Shown: positions 43,284 to 51,556, counted from the first letter of the stretch. The stretch is DNA of 64,000 bases from Streptomyces olivaceus (GCF_000721235.1 NZ_JOFH01000025.1:1-64000), one strand, 5' to 3'. Notes: a model not told the origin generated them from the sequence alone. A program made the numbers and translations.

Positions 43284-44516
43284 ATGCCCTCCGCACTCCC
43301 CGACGGCGACCCCGTCCCCGCCGACGGTGCCCTGCCCGCGTCCGCGCTCGCCGGGGCCGCCGACCGCCCCCTCGGTTTCTACCTGCACGTGCCGTACTGC
43401 GCGACCCGCTGCGGCTACTGCGACTTCAACACCTACACCGCGACCGAGCTGCGCGGCACCGGTGGCGTCCTCGCCTCCCGCGACAACTACGCCGAGACCC
43501 TCGTCGACGAGGTCCGCCTGGCCCGCAAGGTGCTCGGCGACGACCCCCGCGAGGTCCGCACCGTCTTCGTCGGCGGCGGTACGCCGACCCTGCTGGCCGC
43601 CGGCGACCTGGTACGGATGCTGGGCGCGATCCGCGACGAGTTCGGCCTGGCACCGGACGCGGAGATCACGACGGAGGCCAACCCGGAGTCCGTGGACCCG
43701 GCGTACCTCGCGGCCCTCCGGGAGGGCGGCTTCAACCGGATCTCCTTCGGCATGCAGAGCGCGAAGCAGCACGTCCTGAAGGTCCTGGACCGCACCCACA
43801 CCCCTGGCCGCCCCGAGGCCTGCGTGGCCGAGGCCCGCGCGGCCGGCTTCGACCACGTCAACCTCGACCTGATCTACGGCACCCCCGGCGAGTCCGACGA
43901 CGACTGGCGGGCCACGCTGGACGCCGCGCTCGGCGCCGGACCCGACCACGTCTCGGCGTACGCCCTGATCGTGGAGGAGGGCACGCAGCTGGCGCGGCGC
44001 ATCCGGCGCGGCGAGGTGCCGATGACCGACGACGACGTCCACGCCGACCGCTACCTGATCGCCGAGGAGACCCTGTCGGCGGCGGGATTCGACTGGTACG
44101 AGGTGTCCAACTGGGCCACCTCCGACGCCGGGCGCTGCCTGCACAACGAGCTGTACTGGCGGGGCGCCGACTGGTGGGGCGCGGGTCCGGGCGCGCACTC
44201 CCACGTGGGCGGCGTGCGCTGGTGGAACGTGAAGCACCCCGGCGCGTACGCGGGAGCGCTGGCGGCGGGCAGGTCGCCGGGCGCCGGACGCGAGGTCCTG
44301 ACGGACGAGGACCGCCGCGTGGAGCGCATCCTGCTGGAACTGCGCCTGCGCGAAGGCGTGCCGCTCCCGCTCCTCCACGAGGAGGGCCTCGCGGCGTCCC
44401 GCCGGGCACTGTCCGACGGCCTCCTCCAGGAGGAGCCCTACGCGGACGGCCGCGCGGTGCTCACCCTGCGCGGACGGCTGCTCGCGGACGCGGTGGTGCG
44501 GGACCTGGTGGACTGA
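43284..44516 (+). CDS. hemW: Radical SAM haem chaperone HemW
   Basis: A 410-residue radical-SAM protein. YLHVPYCATRCGYCDFNTYT carries the CxxxCxxC cluster. FVGGGTPTLL, TTEANPESV, ISFGMQSAKQHVLKVLDRTH and NLDLIYGTPGES are the usual HemN/HemW blocks. It lacks the extra cysteine of true oxygen-independent coproporphyrinogen oxidase (CxxxCxxCxC), so HemW is the better name. HemW proteins bind haem and deliver it to respiratory enzymes. ATG 43284 is favoured by promoter spacing; ATG 43275 is an alternative. It lies 42 bases after the phosphatase gene. Confidence 0.93.
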   Translation: MPSALPDGDPVPADGALPASALAGAADRPLGFYLHVPYCATRCGYCDFNTYTATELRGTGGVLASRDNYAETLVDEVRLARKVLGDDPREVRTVFVGGGTPTLLAAGDLVRMLGAIRDEFGLAPDAEITTEANPESVDPAYLAALREGGFNRISFGMQSAKQHVLKVLDRTHTPGRPEACVAEARAAGFDHVNLDLIYGTPGESDDDWRATLDAALGAGPDHVSAYALIVEEGTQLARRIRRGEVPMTDDDVHADRYLIAEETLSAAGFDWYEVSNWATSDAGRCLHNELYWRGADWWGAGPGAHSHVGGVRWWNVKHPGAYAGALAAGRSPGAGREVLTDEDRRVERILLELRLREGVPLPLLHEEGLAASRRALSDGLLQEEPYADGRAVLTLRGRLLADAVVRDLVD

Positions 44517-44518
44517 GA

Positions 44519-44608
44519 GTGGTCATCCCCGCTTCTGCGGGGAGCGCGCACTGCTCGGCCGTGTGGACGAGCTGATCGACGGACCATCTCCGCGGACGGC
44601 GGAGAGCA
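44519..44608. CRISPR. Possible orphan two-repeat CRISPR (type I-E-like), or paired hairpin terminators
   Basis: Two 29-base hairpin units lie exactly 61 bp apart: the first (44519-44547) contains GGTCATCCCCGC-TTCT-GCGGGGAGC, the second (44580-44608) GGACCATCTCCGC-GGAC-GGCGGAGAGCAG. Both resemble actinobacterial type I-E repeats, with 32 bases between. The second is degenerate, as terminal repeats often are. No cas gene or leader is present, and the hairpins lie between converging genes, so they may act only as terminators. Confidence 0.4.
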
Positions 44609-44646
44609 GCCCACCGGGCCTCGCACGGCCAACGGCCCCGGGACGC

Positions 44647-45456
44647 TCAGGACACGGTCACATGGTCGATGAGCCGTTCGACACTGCCCAGCAGCGCCGG
44701 CTCCAGGTCCTTGTAGGAGTCCACCCGGGCCAGGATCGCCTGCCACACCGCGCCGGTGTTGTCCGAGGGCCAGCCCAGGGCCCGGCACACCCCCTTCTTC
44801 CAGTCCTGGCCGTGCGGCACCCGGGGCCAGCCGTCGATGCCGAGGGACGCCGGTTTCACGGCCTCCCAGATGTCGATGTACGGGTGCCCGACGACCAGCG
44901 CGTGCTCGCTCGTCACCGACTCCACGATGCGGGACTCCTTCGAGCCCGGCACCAGGTGGTCCACCAGGACACCCAGCCGCGCGTCCGGCCCCGGGGCGAA
45001 GTCGGCGACGATCGCCGGCAGGTCGTCCACGCCGCCCAGGTACTCCACGACCACGCCCTCCACGCGCAGGTCGTCGCCCCAGACCTTCTCGACCAGCTCG
45101 GCGTCGTGCCGCCCCTCGACGTAGATGCGCCCGGCGCGCGCGACCCGTGCGCGGGCGCCGGGGACGGCGACGGAACCGGACGCCGTGCGGGAGGGCCGTG
45201 CCGGACCGGCGGAGGACGAGGGCCGCACCAGCGTCACCACCCGGCCCTCCAGCAGGAAGCCGCGCGGTTCCATCGGGAACACCCGGTGCTTGCCGAAGCG
45301 GTCCTCCAGGGTCACCGTGCCCGCCTCGCAGCCGATCACCGCGCCGCAGAAGCCGGTGCCGGGCTCCTCGACCACCAGGCCCGGATCGGCCGGCACCTCG
45401 GGGACGGGCTGCGGCTTCTTCCACGGAGGGGTCAGGTCGGCGGAGTACTGGCGCAT
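44647..45456 (-). CDS. DUF3097 protein with Toprim-like core
   Basis: A 269-residue actinobacterial protein (DUF3097). RIYVEGRHDAELVEKVWG (110-127) followed by RLGVLVDHLVPGSKESRIVE (160-179) matches the Toprim pattern: a glutamate in V-E-G, then a strand ending in an aspartate (D166) and a loop like D-P-D-x-x-G. Toprim domains act in primases, topoisomerases, RNase M5 and OLD nucleases. Whether this one cuts or binds nucleic acid is untested. The ATG is seven bases from TATCGT on the minus strand. The upstream neighbour is a metallo-beta-lactamase-fold gene 34 bases away. Confidence 0.82.
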   Translation of the reverse strand: MRQYSADLTPPWKKPQPVPEVPADPGLVVEEPGTGFCGAVIGCEAGTVTLEDRFGKHRVFPMEPRGFLLEGRVVTLVRPSSSAGPARPSRTASGSVAVPGARARVARAGRIYVEGRHDAELVEKVWGDDLRVEGVVVEYLGGVDDLPAIVADFAPGPDARLGVLVDHLVPGSKESRIVESVTSEHALVVGHPYIDIWEAVKPASLGIDGWPRVPHGQDWKKGVCRALGWPSDNTGAVWQAILARVDSYKDLEPALLGSVERLIDHVTVS

Positions 45457-45463
45457 TCTGCCG

Positions 45464-45469
45464 ACGATA
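45464..45469 (-). promoter_or_regulatory. -10 element of the DUF3097 gene (leaderless type)
   Basis: Minus-strand TATCGT, seven bases before the ATG at 45456, with no ribosome-binding site in the gap. Confidence 0.45.
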
Positions 45470-45490
45470 CGAGAAACACGCGCCCCGTGA

Positions 45491-46225
45491 TCAGCGCGAC
45501 ACGCCGAAACGGGCGGCCAGCGCGTCCCGTTGGGCCCGGACGAACCCCGCGTCCACGACCGCCCCGTGACCCGGCACGTACAGCGCGTCCGCGCCGCCCA
45601 GCTCCAGCAGCCGGTCCAGGGCCGCGGGCCAGCGCGACGGTACGGCGTCGGGGCCCGCCTGCGGCTCCCCGGACTCCTCGACCAGGTCCCCGCAGAAGAC
45701 GACCTCCACCTCGCCCGGCACCAGCACCGCGAGGTCGTGGCCGGTGTGGCCCGGGCCCACGTTCGCGAGCAGGACCTGCCGGCCGCCGCCCAGGTCGAGC
45801 GTCCACTCGCCGCTCACCTCGTGCGGGACCCGCACGAGCGCGTCGGCCGCCTCCTCCGCGCGGCGCGCGTCCAGACCCTCCGCCACCGCGTCCGCGCGCA
45901 GCGCCTCGCGCCCGTGTCCGCCCGCCGCGAACAGCGCGTCCGTGCCCACCGCGCCGTACACCCGGGCGCCCGCGAACGCAGCGGCGCCGAAGACGTGGTC
46001 GAAGTGCGGGTGGGTCAGCGCGAGATGTGTCACACGGTGCCCCGCGAGCCGCTGCGCCCCCGCGCGCAACCGGGCGCCCTCGCCCAGGCCGGAGCCGGCG
46101 TCGACCATCAGGGCCGCGCCCTCGCCGAGGACCAGGCCGGCCGTGCAGTCCCAGCCCGGCAGCCGGCACCGGCCCACCCCGGCCGCCAGCCGCTCCCACC
46201 CAGGCTCGTCCCACGTCGCACTCAT
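45491..46225 (-). CDS. Metallo-beta-lactamase-fold hydrolase
   Basis: A 244-residue MBL-fold protein. LTHPHFDHVFG (about 78-88) is the HxHxDH zinc motif with proline-phenylalanine inside. VGPGHTGHDLAVLVP gives the third histidine, VFCGDLVEES the bridging aspartate and YVPGHGAVVD the last histidine. This set fits glyoxalase-II-like or general thioesterase/lactonase enzymes; the substrate cannot be read. ATG 46225 starts just before the domain and has TAGCGT seven bases upstream, so the long N-terminal frame through the adjacent repeat is rejected. Confidence 0.85.
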   Translation of the reverse strand: MSATWDEPGWERLAAGVGRCRLPGWDCTAGLVLGEGAALMVDAGSGLGEGARLRAGAQRLAGHRVTHLALTHPHFDHVFGAAAFAGARVYGAVGTDALFAAGGHGREALRADAVAEGLDARRAEEAADALVRVPHEVSGEWTLDLGGGRQVLLANVGPGHTGHDLAVLVPGEVEVVFCGDLVEESGEPQAGPDAVPSRWPAALDRLLELGGADALYVPGHGAVVDAGFVRAQRDALAARFGVSR

Positions 46226-46232
46226 GACGGCG

Positions 46233-46238
46233 ACGCTA
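46233..46238 (-). promoter_or_regulatory. -10 element of the MBL-fold gene (leaderless type)
   Basis: Minus-strand TAGCGT, seven bases before the ATG at 46225, with no ribosome-binding site. Confidence 0.45.
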
Positions 46239-46412
46239 CCGGCGCGCGCACCTCCCGACGCGGCTCCCGGCACGGGCGCCCTCCAGCCGTACCGAACCAG
46301 CCGCACCCCCATAGCTGTACCGAACCAGCAGTTCCGAACCAGCCGCCCCCTCCACCCGTACCGAACCAGCCGCACGGAACCAGCCGTACCGAACCGGCCA
46401 CGTCGACCGGCC

Positions 46413-46443
46413 TTGCCGTGGGCGTACCCCACGGCCGTACACT
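46413..46443 (+). promoter_or_regulatory. hrcA-dnaJ promoter with internal inverted repeat
   Basis: TTGCCG (46413-46418) and TACACT (46438-46443) fit -35 and -10 elements 19 bp apart. GCCGTGGG-CGTAC-CCCACGGC (46415-46435) is a perfect inverted repeat lying between them, a possible second operator. Confidence 0.5.
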
Positions 46444-46456
46444 GGGCCGGGGAAGT

Positions 46457-46483
46457 CTGGCACTCGCACACCATGAGTGCCAG
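46457..46483 (+). promoter_or_regulatory. CIRCE operator
   Basis: CTGGCACTC, nine bases, GAGTGCCAG: a perfect 9+9 inverted repeat matching the CIRCE consensus (TTAGCACTC-N9-GAGTGCTAA). HrcA binds such sites, so hrcA and dnaJ are likely autoregulated and heat-induced. It begins 14 bases after the -10, over the transcription start. Confidence 0.95.
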
Positions 46484-46545
46484 GACAAAACGGCAGGACA
46501 GACGAAACAGCAGGACACGGGCGGACACCCGGGAGGTGCGCGCGA

Positions 46546-47562
46546 ATGCTCAGTGAACGCAGGCTCGAGGTGCTGCGCGCCATCGTCCAGGACTACGTCG
46601 GCACCGAGGAGCCGGTCGGCTCCAAGGCCCTCACCGAGCGGCACAACCTCGGCGTCTCACCGGCCACCGTGCGCAACGACATGGCGGCCCTGGAGGACGA
46701 GGGGTTCATCGCCCAGCCGCACACCAGTGCCGGGCGCATCCCGACGGACAAGGGCTACCGGCTCTTCGTCGACAAGCTGGCCGGCGTCAAGCCCATGACC
46801 GCGCCCGAGCGGCGCGCCATCCAGAACTTCCTGGAGGGCGCCGTCGACCTCGACGACGTCGTGGCCCGCACGGTCCGGCTGCTCGCGCAGCTGACCCGGC
46901 AGGTCGCCGTTGTGCAGTACCCGTCGCTGACCCGCTCGACCGTGCGGCACGTGGAGCTGCTGGCCCTCGCGCCCGCCCGCCTGATGCTCGTGCTGATCAC
47001 GGACACCGGCCGGGTCGAGCAGCGGATGGTCGACTGTCCGGCGCCGTTCGGCGAGGCATCCCTCGCGGATCTGCGCGCGCGGCTCAACAGCCGGGTCGCG
47101 GGACGCCGTTTCACGGACGTGCCCGCTCTGGTCGAGGAGCTGCCCGAGGCCTTCGAGGCCGAGGATCGCGGTACGGTCTCCACCGTGCTCTCCACTCTCC
47201 TGGAGACGCTGGTCGAGGAGAACGAGGAGCGGTTGATGATCGGCGGCACCGCCAATCTGACCCGCTTCGGGCACGACTTCCCCTTGGTGATCCGGCCGGT
47301 GCTGGAGGCGCTGGAGGAGCAGGTCGTGCTCCTCAAGCTCCTCGGCGAGGCGAAGGATCCGGGCGTGACCGTCCGAATCGGTCACGAGAACGCCCACGAG
47401 GGACTCAACTCAACGTCCGTCGTGTCGGTCGGCTACGGTTCGGGCGGCGAGGCGGTTGCCAAGCTCGGCGTGGTCGGACCGACCCGCATGGACTACCCGG
47501 GAACGATGGGAGCGGTACGCGCAGTGGCACGGTACGTCGGACAGATCCTGGCGGAGTCGTAG
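46546..47562 (+). CDS. hrcA: Heat-inducible transcription repressor HrcA
   Basis: A 338-residue repressor of class I heat-shock genes. The N-terminal winged helix ([40 protein letters not shown]) reads CIRCE; the GAF-like C-terminal domain contains NPL-type blocks such as [20 protein letters not shown] and [23 protein letters not shown] 46546 is preceded by GGGAGG at nine bases. The CIRCE site lies 63 bases upstream of the gene, so HrcA should repress itself and dnaJ. The stop TAG is immediately followed by the GTG of dnaJ. Confidence 0.97.
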   Translation: MLSERRLEVLRAIVQDYVGTEEPVGSKALTERHNLGVSPATVRNDMAALEDEGFIAQPHTSAGRIPTDKGYRLFVDKLAGVKPMTAPERRAIQNFLEGAVDLDDVVARTVRLLAQLTRQVAVVQYPSLTRSTVRHVELLALAPARLMLVLITDTGRVEQRMVDCPAPFGEASLADLRARLNSRVAGRRFTDVPALVEELPEAFEAEDRGTVSTVLSTLLETLVEENEERLMIGGTANLTRFGHDFPLVIRPVLEALEEQVVLLKLLGEAKDPGVTVRIGHENAHEGLNSTSVVSVGYGSGGEAVAKLGVVGPTRMDYPGTMGAVRAVARYVGQILAES

Positions 47563-48699
47563 GTGGCCACGGACTACTACGCCGTACTAGGCGTACGCCG
47601 CGACGCGTCCCAGGACGAGATCAAGAAGGCGTTCAGGAGGCTCGCCCGCGAGCTGCACCCGGACGTCAACCCCGATCCGAAGACCCAGGAGCGGTTCAAG
47701 GAGATCAACGCCGCCTACGAGGTGCTCTCGGACCCGCAGAAGAAGCAGGTCTACGACCTCGGCGGCGACCCCCTCTCGCAGGCAGCCGGCGGTGGCGCGG
47801 GCGGCTTCGGCGCGGGTGGCTTCGGGAACTTCTCGGACATCATGGACGCGTTCTTCGGTACGGCGTCGCAGCGCGGGCCGCGCTCGCGCACCCGCCGCGG
47901 CCAGGACGCGATGATCCGCATCGAGGTCGAGCTGGACGAGGCGGCCTTCGGCACGACCAAGGACATCCAGGTCGACACGGCCGTCGTCTGCAACACCTGC
48001 AACGGCGAGGGCGCGGCGCCCGGCACCTCGGCCCAGACGTGTGACATGTGCCGCGGCCGCGGTGAGGTCTCGCAGGTCACCCGGTCCTTCCTGGGCCAGG
48101 TCATGACCTCGCGGCCCTGCCCGCAGTGCCAGGGCTTCGGCACCGTCGTCCCGACCCCGTGCCCGGAGTGCGCGGGCGACGGCCGCATCCGCTCGCGGCG
48201 CACCCTGACCGTGAAGATCCCGGCCGGCGTCGACAACGGCACCCGGATCCAGCTCGCGGGCGAGGGCGAGGTCGGCCCCGGCGGCGGCCCCGCCGGCGAC
48301 CTGTACGTCGAGATCCACGAGCTGCCCCACTCGACGTTCCAGCGCCGCGGCGACGACCTGCACTGCACGGTCACCATCCCGATGACGGCGGCGGCGCTCG
48401 GCACGAAGGTGCCGCTGGAGACCCTCGACGGCCTGGAGGAGGTCGACATCCGGCCCGGCACCCAGTCCGGCCAGTCGATCCCGAAACACGGCCGGGGCAT
48501 CACCCACCTGCGCGGCGGCGGCCGGGGCGACCTCATCGTGCACGTCGAGGTCACCACCCCCACCAAGCTCGACCCCGAACAGGAACGCCTCCTGCGCGAA
48601 CTGGCCCAGCAGCGTGGCGAGGAGCGGCCGACGGGGCAGTTCCAGCCGGGGCAGCAGGGGTTGTTCTCGCGGTTGAAGGACGCGTTCAACGGGCGCTGA
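47563..48699 (+). CDS. dnaJ: Molecular chaperone DnaJ
   Basis: A 378-residue type I Hsp40 that delivers substrates to DnaK. The J-domain (YYAVLGVRRDASQDEIKKAF, with HPD at about 33-35) is followed by a Gly/Phe-rich segment (GGGAGGFGAGGFGNF), a zinc domain with four CxxCxGxG units (CNTCNGEG, CDMCRGRG, CPQCQGFG, CPECAGDG) and the C-terminal substrate domain. The GTG start abuts the hrcA stop, so the two genes are translated together from a CIRCE-controlled transcript. As I recall it, this is the second dnaJ of Streptomyces, separate from the dnaK operon. Confidence 0.96.
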   Translation: MATDYYAVLGVRRDASQDEIKKAFRRLARELHPDVNPDPKTQERFKEINAAYEVLSDPQKKQVYDLGGDPLSQAAGGGAGGFGAGGFGNFSDIMDAFFGTASQRGPRSRTRRGQDAMIRIEVELDEAAFGTTKDIQVDTAVVCNTCNGEGAAPGTSAQTCDMCRGRGEVSQVTRSFLGQVMTSRPCPQCQGFGTVVPTPCPECAGDGRIRSRRTLTVKIPAGVDNGTRIQLAGEGEVGPGGGPAGDLYVEIHELPHSTFQRRGDDLHCTVTIPMTAAALGTKVPLETLDGLEEVDIRPGTQSGQSIPKHGRGITHLRGGGRGDLIVHVEVTTPTKLDPEQERLLRELAQQRGEERPTGQFQPGQQGLFSRLKDAFNGR

Positions 48700-48713
48700 C
48701 CCGTGTGTGCTGA

Positions 48714-48777
48714 CGGGTGCCGACCGGCGTACCGAGAGGCGTCTACCGGCGTGCTTACGGGTGCCGGCCGGCGTACC
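48714..48777. repeat. Imperfect 44-bp-spaced direct repeat
   Basis: ACGGGTGCCGRCCGGCGTACC-like units at 48713 and 48757 differ at one base, in the 248-bp spacer after dnaJ. The rest of that spacer shows no gene. Confidence 0.55.
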
Positions 48778-48947
48778 TGAGGGGTGTCGGCCGCCCGCCG
48801 CGGCCGGTGGCTCGGGGGCCGTCGGCGCCGGTCGACCGGCGCCCGTGGGGGCGGGGTGCCGGAGGCGTCCGGGATGCGGATGACTCTGGCGTATGCCAAC
48901 GGAAGCCCGGATTCGGACTTGTTCGGAGGGCGTGACAACATGCGGTC

Positions 48948-50039
48948 ATGTCCTCCGTGACCGATCTCTTCCCCTACCCGATCGTGCAGGCACCGATGGC
49001 GGGAGGCGTCTCCGTGCCGCCGCTCGCCGCCGCGGTCTGCGAGGCGGGCGGGCTGGGCTTCCTCGCCGCCGGGTACAAGACCGCCGACGGGATGTACCAG
49101 GAGATCAAACAGCTGCGGAGCCTCACCTCCCGCCCCTTCGGCGTCAACCTCTTCCTCCCGCAACCGGAGACGGCCGACCCCGCCGCCGTCGGCGTCTACG
49201 CCCACCAGCTGGCCGGCGAGGCCGCCTGGTACGAGACGGAACTCGGCGACCCCGACAGCGGCCGGGACGACGGCTACGACGCCAAGCTCGCCGTACTCGT
49301 CGACGACCCGGTGCCGGTGGTCTCCTTCCACTTCGGCGTCCCGGCCCCCGAGGTCGTCGACTCCCTGCACCGCGTCGGCACCTTCGCCCTGGTCGCGGCG
49401 ACCACCGCCGAGGAGGCCCGGGCCGTCGAGCGGTCCGGCGCCGACGCGGTGATCGCGCAGGGCGCCGAGGCCGGCGGACACCAGGGCACCCACCGCGACA
49501 GCGCGGAGACCGGCGGCGCCGGTACCGGACTGCTGTCGCTGGTCGCCCAGGTACGGGAGGCGGTGAGCCTGCCGATCGTCGCCGCCGGCGGCATCATGCG
49601 CGGCGGCCAGATCGCCTCCGTCCTCGCGGCCGGTGCCGCCGCGGCCCAGCTCGGCACGGCCTTCCTCGCCACCCCCGAGTCCGGCGCGCACGCCCTGCAC
49701 AAGCAGGCGCTGACCAACCCCCTGTTCGTCCGCACCGAGTTGACCCGCGCCTTCTCCGGCCGCCCCGCCCGCGGCCTGGTCAACCGCTTCCTGCGCGAGC
49801 ACGGCCCCTACGCGCCCGCCGCCTACCCCGACGTCCACCACCTCACCTCGCCCATCCGCAAGGCGGCGGCGAAGGCGGGCGACGCGCAGGGCATGGCGCT
49901 CTGGGCGGGGCAGGGCCACCGGATGGCACGGGAACTGCCCGCCGGACAGCTGGTGGAGGTGCTGGTGGCCGAACTCGCGGCCGCCGGGACGGCGTTGTCG
50001 GACTACGCCGCCTACACGACGGGAGGCACCGGCCGATGA
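48948..50039 (+). CDS. Nitronate monooxygenase family protein
   Basis: A 363-residue FMN-dependent TIM-barrel enzyme (2-nitropropane dioxygenase type). PIVQAPMAGGVSVPPLAAAV at the N-terminus, FHFGVPAPEVVDSL, IAQGAEAGGHQGTH with the catalytic histidine, PIVAAGGIMRGGQIASVLAA and AAAAQLGTAFLATPES for the FMN phosphate site are all clear. It oxidises nitronates such as propionate-3-nitronate, or a related substrate. Its stop overlaps the rsmE ATG by four bases (ATGA), an odd coupling of detoxification and rRNA methylation seen in several actinomycetes. Confidence 0.92.
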   Translation: MSSVTDLFPYPIVQAPMAGGVSVPPLAAAVCEAGGLGFLAAGYKTADGMYQEIKQLRSLTSRPFGVNLFLPQPETADPAAVGVYAHQLAGEAAWYETELGDPDSGRDDGYDAKLAVLVDDPVPVVSFHFGVPAPEVVDSLHRVGTFALVAATTAEEARAVERSGADAVIAQGAEAGGHQGTHRDSAETGGAGTGLLSLVAQVREAVSLPIVAAGGIMRGGQIASVLAAGAAAAQLGTAFLATPESGAHALHKQALTNPLFVRTELTRAFSGRPARGLVNRFLREHGPYAPAAYPDVHHLTSPIRKAAAKAGDAQGMALWAGQGHRMARELPAGQLVEVLVAELAAAGTALSDYAAYTTGGTGR

Positions 50040-50785
50040 CGGCACCGGTGTTCGTCGTCGACTCCCTCGCCCCCGGGGACCTGTCCGGAGGGCAGTACGT
50101 CCTCGACGGCCCCGAGGGACGGCACGCCGTCTCCGTGAAGCGGCTGCGCCCCGGCGAGGGCGTGGTCCTCACCGACGGGCGCGGACGCTGGGCCGAGGGC
50201 GTGGTGCGGGCCGCCGAGGGCAAGGACCGCCTCGTCCTCGCGGAGCTGGACCCGGTCCACGAGGAACCGCCCGAGCAGCCCCGCATCACCGTCGTCCAGG
50301 CCCTCCCCAAGGGCGACCGCGGTGAGCTGGCCGTCGAGACGCTGACCGAGGTCGGCGTCGACGCGATCGTGCCGTGGGCGGCCTCCCGGTGCATCACCCA
50401 GTGGAAGGGCGAGCGCGGCCTCAAGGCGCTCGGCAAGTGGCGGGCCACGGCGCGCGAGGCCGGCAAGCAGTCCCGCCGGGTCCGCTTCCCGGACGTCGCG
50501 GACGCGGCGACGAGCAAGCAGGTTGCCTCACTTCTCGCCGACGCCGCCTTCGCCGCCGTACTCCACGAGAGCGGCGACGCCCCCCTGTCCGCCGCCGAAC
50601 TCCCCGCCTCCGGCGACATCGTGCTGGTCGTCGGCCCCGAAGGCGGCGTCTCCCCGGACGAGTTGGCGCTCTTCGCCGAGGCCGGCGCGCACCCCTACCG
50701 CCTGGGCCGCAGCGTCCTGCGCACCTCCACCGCGGGCACCGCGGCCACCGCCGCCCTGCTGACCCGCACCGGCCGCTGGTCCTGA
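50036..50785 (+). CDS. rsmE: 16S rRNA (uracil(1498)-N(3))-methyltransferase
   Basis: A 249-residue SPOUT-class methyltransferase modifying U1498 of 16S rRNA. An N-terminal PUA-like domain (YVLDGPEGRHAVSVKRLRPG) precedes the knotted catalytic domain (TVVQALPKGDRGELAVETLT, VPWAASRCITQWKGERG, SGDIVLVVGPEGGVSPDELA, LGRSVLRTSTAGTAATAALL). The ATG overlaps the stop of the nitronate monooxygenase gene. In many bacteria rsmE follows dnaJ and prmA; here it is two genes from dnaJ. Confidence 0.96.
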   Translation: MTAPVFVVDSLAPGDLSGGQYVLDGPEGRHAVSVKRLRPGEGVVLTDGRGRWAEGVVRAAEGKDRLVLAELDPVHEEPPEQPRITVVQALPKGDRGELAVETLTEVGVDAIVPWAASRCITQWKGERGLKALGKWRATAREAGKQSRRVRFPDVADAATSKQVASLLADAAFAAVLHESGDAPLSAAELPASGDIVLVVGPEGGVSPDELALFAEAGAHPYRLGRSVLRTSTAGTAATAALLTRTGRWS

Positions 50786-50878
50786 CGGCACCCGCAGGGC
50801 CGCCGCCCTCCCCGGGGTGGTGAGGAGTGGCCGTATGCGCCCTACCGTCCGCCGCGCACCGGTGGCACGCTGCCGTCC

Positions 50879-50965
50879 ATGGGGGCATCACGGCGAAGCA
50901 GGGGCGCATCGAGGCGAAGCGCGGTGGCAGCGACGCGAAGCGCGGGGGCATCTAGGCGGATCGCG
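50879..50965. repeat. 22-23-bp repeat at the start of the lipoprotein gene
   Basis: About four imperfect copies of GCATCGAGGCGAAGCGCGGG-like units over the first codons. It blurs the gene start. Confidence 0.55.
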
Positions 50966-51475
50966 CGCGCGGTGCCGGTGGCCGTCGGTGCGGCCGCCGC
51001 CGTCGCGGGGCTCGTCGCGTGCGAACCGGGCGGGCTCGGCACCACCACCGTGTCGTACACGACCGACCAGACCGTGACCCGGGAACTGGACCGGCAGCAG
51101 GCACCCGTGCGGTGGCTCACGTGCACCGCCTCCCGCGACGGCGACGGCGACGGTGCGACCGCCCCGGCCGGTGAGCAGGACGAGGTGGAGACCGTCGTCG
51201 CCGTCGACTGCGAGGGCGAGACCGACGACGGCAAGGACATCACCGTCGACGGCGAGGTCACCCGCGTCGTCGACGGCACCTGCGTACGCGGCGACCTCAC
51301 CGCCGAGGTGGGCGGCGAACAGGTCTTCCACGTCAACGGGCTGGGCAACTGCGACGCCACCGGCGCCCCGCCCGCCGACCGCCCCTCCCCGGGGCAGCCC
51401 GGACCCACAGTGACCGTCACCCGCACCATCTGGTGCCCGGACGACCCGCACTGCCGTCCGGTGGAGGGCAAGTGA
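50879..51475 (+). CDS. Putative lipoprotein with repeat-derived N-terminus
   Basis: A 198-residue exported protein. ASRRIARAVPVAVGAAAAVAG precedes LVAC, a plausible lipobox with Cys at about 48. The outer part is acidic and holds several cysteine pairs (LTCTA, VDCEG, GTCVRG, GNCDA, IWCPDDPHC) that may form disulphides. The first 25 residues repeat GASRRS-like units from a 22-bp DNA repeat, so the true start may be GTG 50924 and not ATG 50879. Function unknown. Confidence 0.6.
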   Translation: MGASRRSRGASRRSAVAATRSAGASRRIARAVPVAVGAAAAVAGLVACEPGGLGTTTVSYTTDQTVTRELDRQQAPVRWLTCTASRDGDGDGATAPAGEQDEVETVVAVDCEGETDDGKDITVDGEVTRVVDGTCVRGDLTAEVGGEQVFHVNGLGNCDATGAPPADRPSPGQPGPTVTVTRTIWCPDDPHCRPVEGK

Positions 51476-51544
51476 GCCGCAGCCGGGCGGGCACGGGTGG
51501 CCGGTATGTGATCCAAACCTCTGTCGGCGGACGGCGCCCCTGCA

Positions 51545-51550
51545 TAGGGT
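51545..51550 (+). promoter_or_regulatory. -10 element of the tricorn protease gene (leaderless type)
   Basis: TAGGGT, six bases before the GTG at 51557. A GAAGGGG stretch in the gap could alternatively act as a ribosome-binding site. Confidence 0.45.
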
Positions 51551-51556
51551 GAAGGG

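Larger units (their letters stand above)
46226..46545. other. Divergent control region of the MBL gene and hrcA
   Basis: A 320-bp spacer. Left part: six copies of CCGAACCAGC-like units at 46292, 46320, 46334, 46361, 46375 and 46389, spaced 14 or 27-28 bp apart. Right part: hrcA promoter with an 8-bp inverted repeat (46415-46435) and the CIRCE operator (46457-46483). No gene. Confidence 0.7.
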
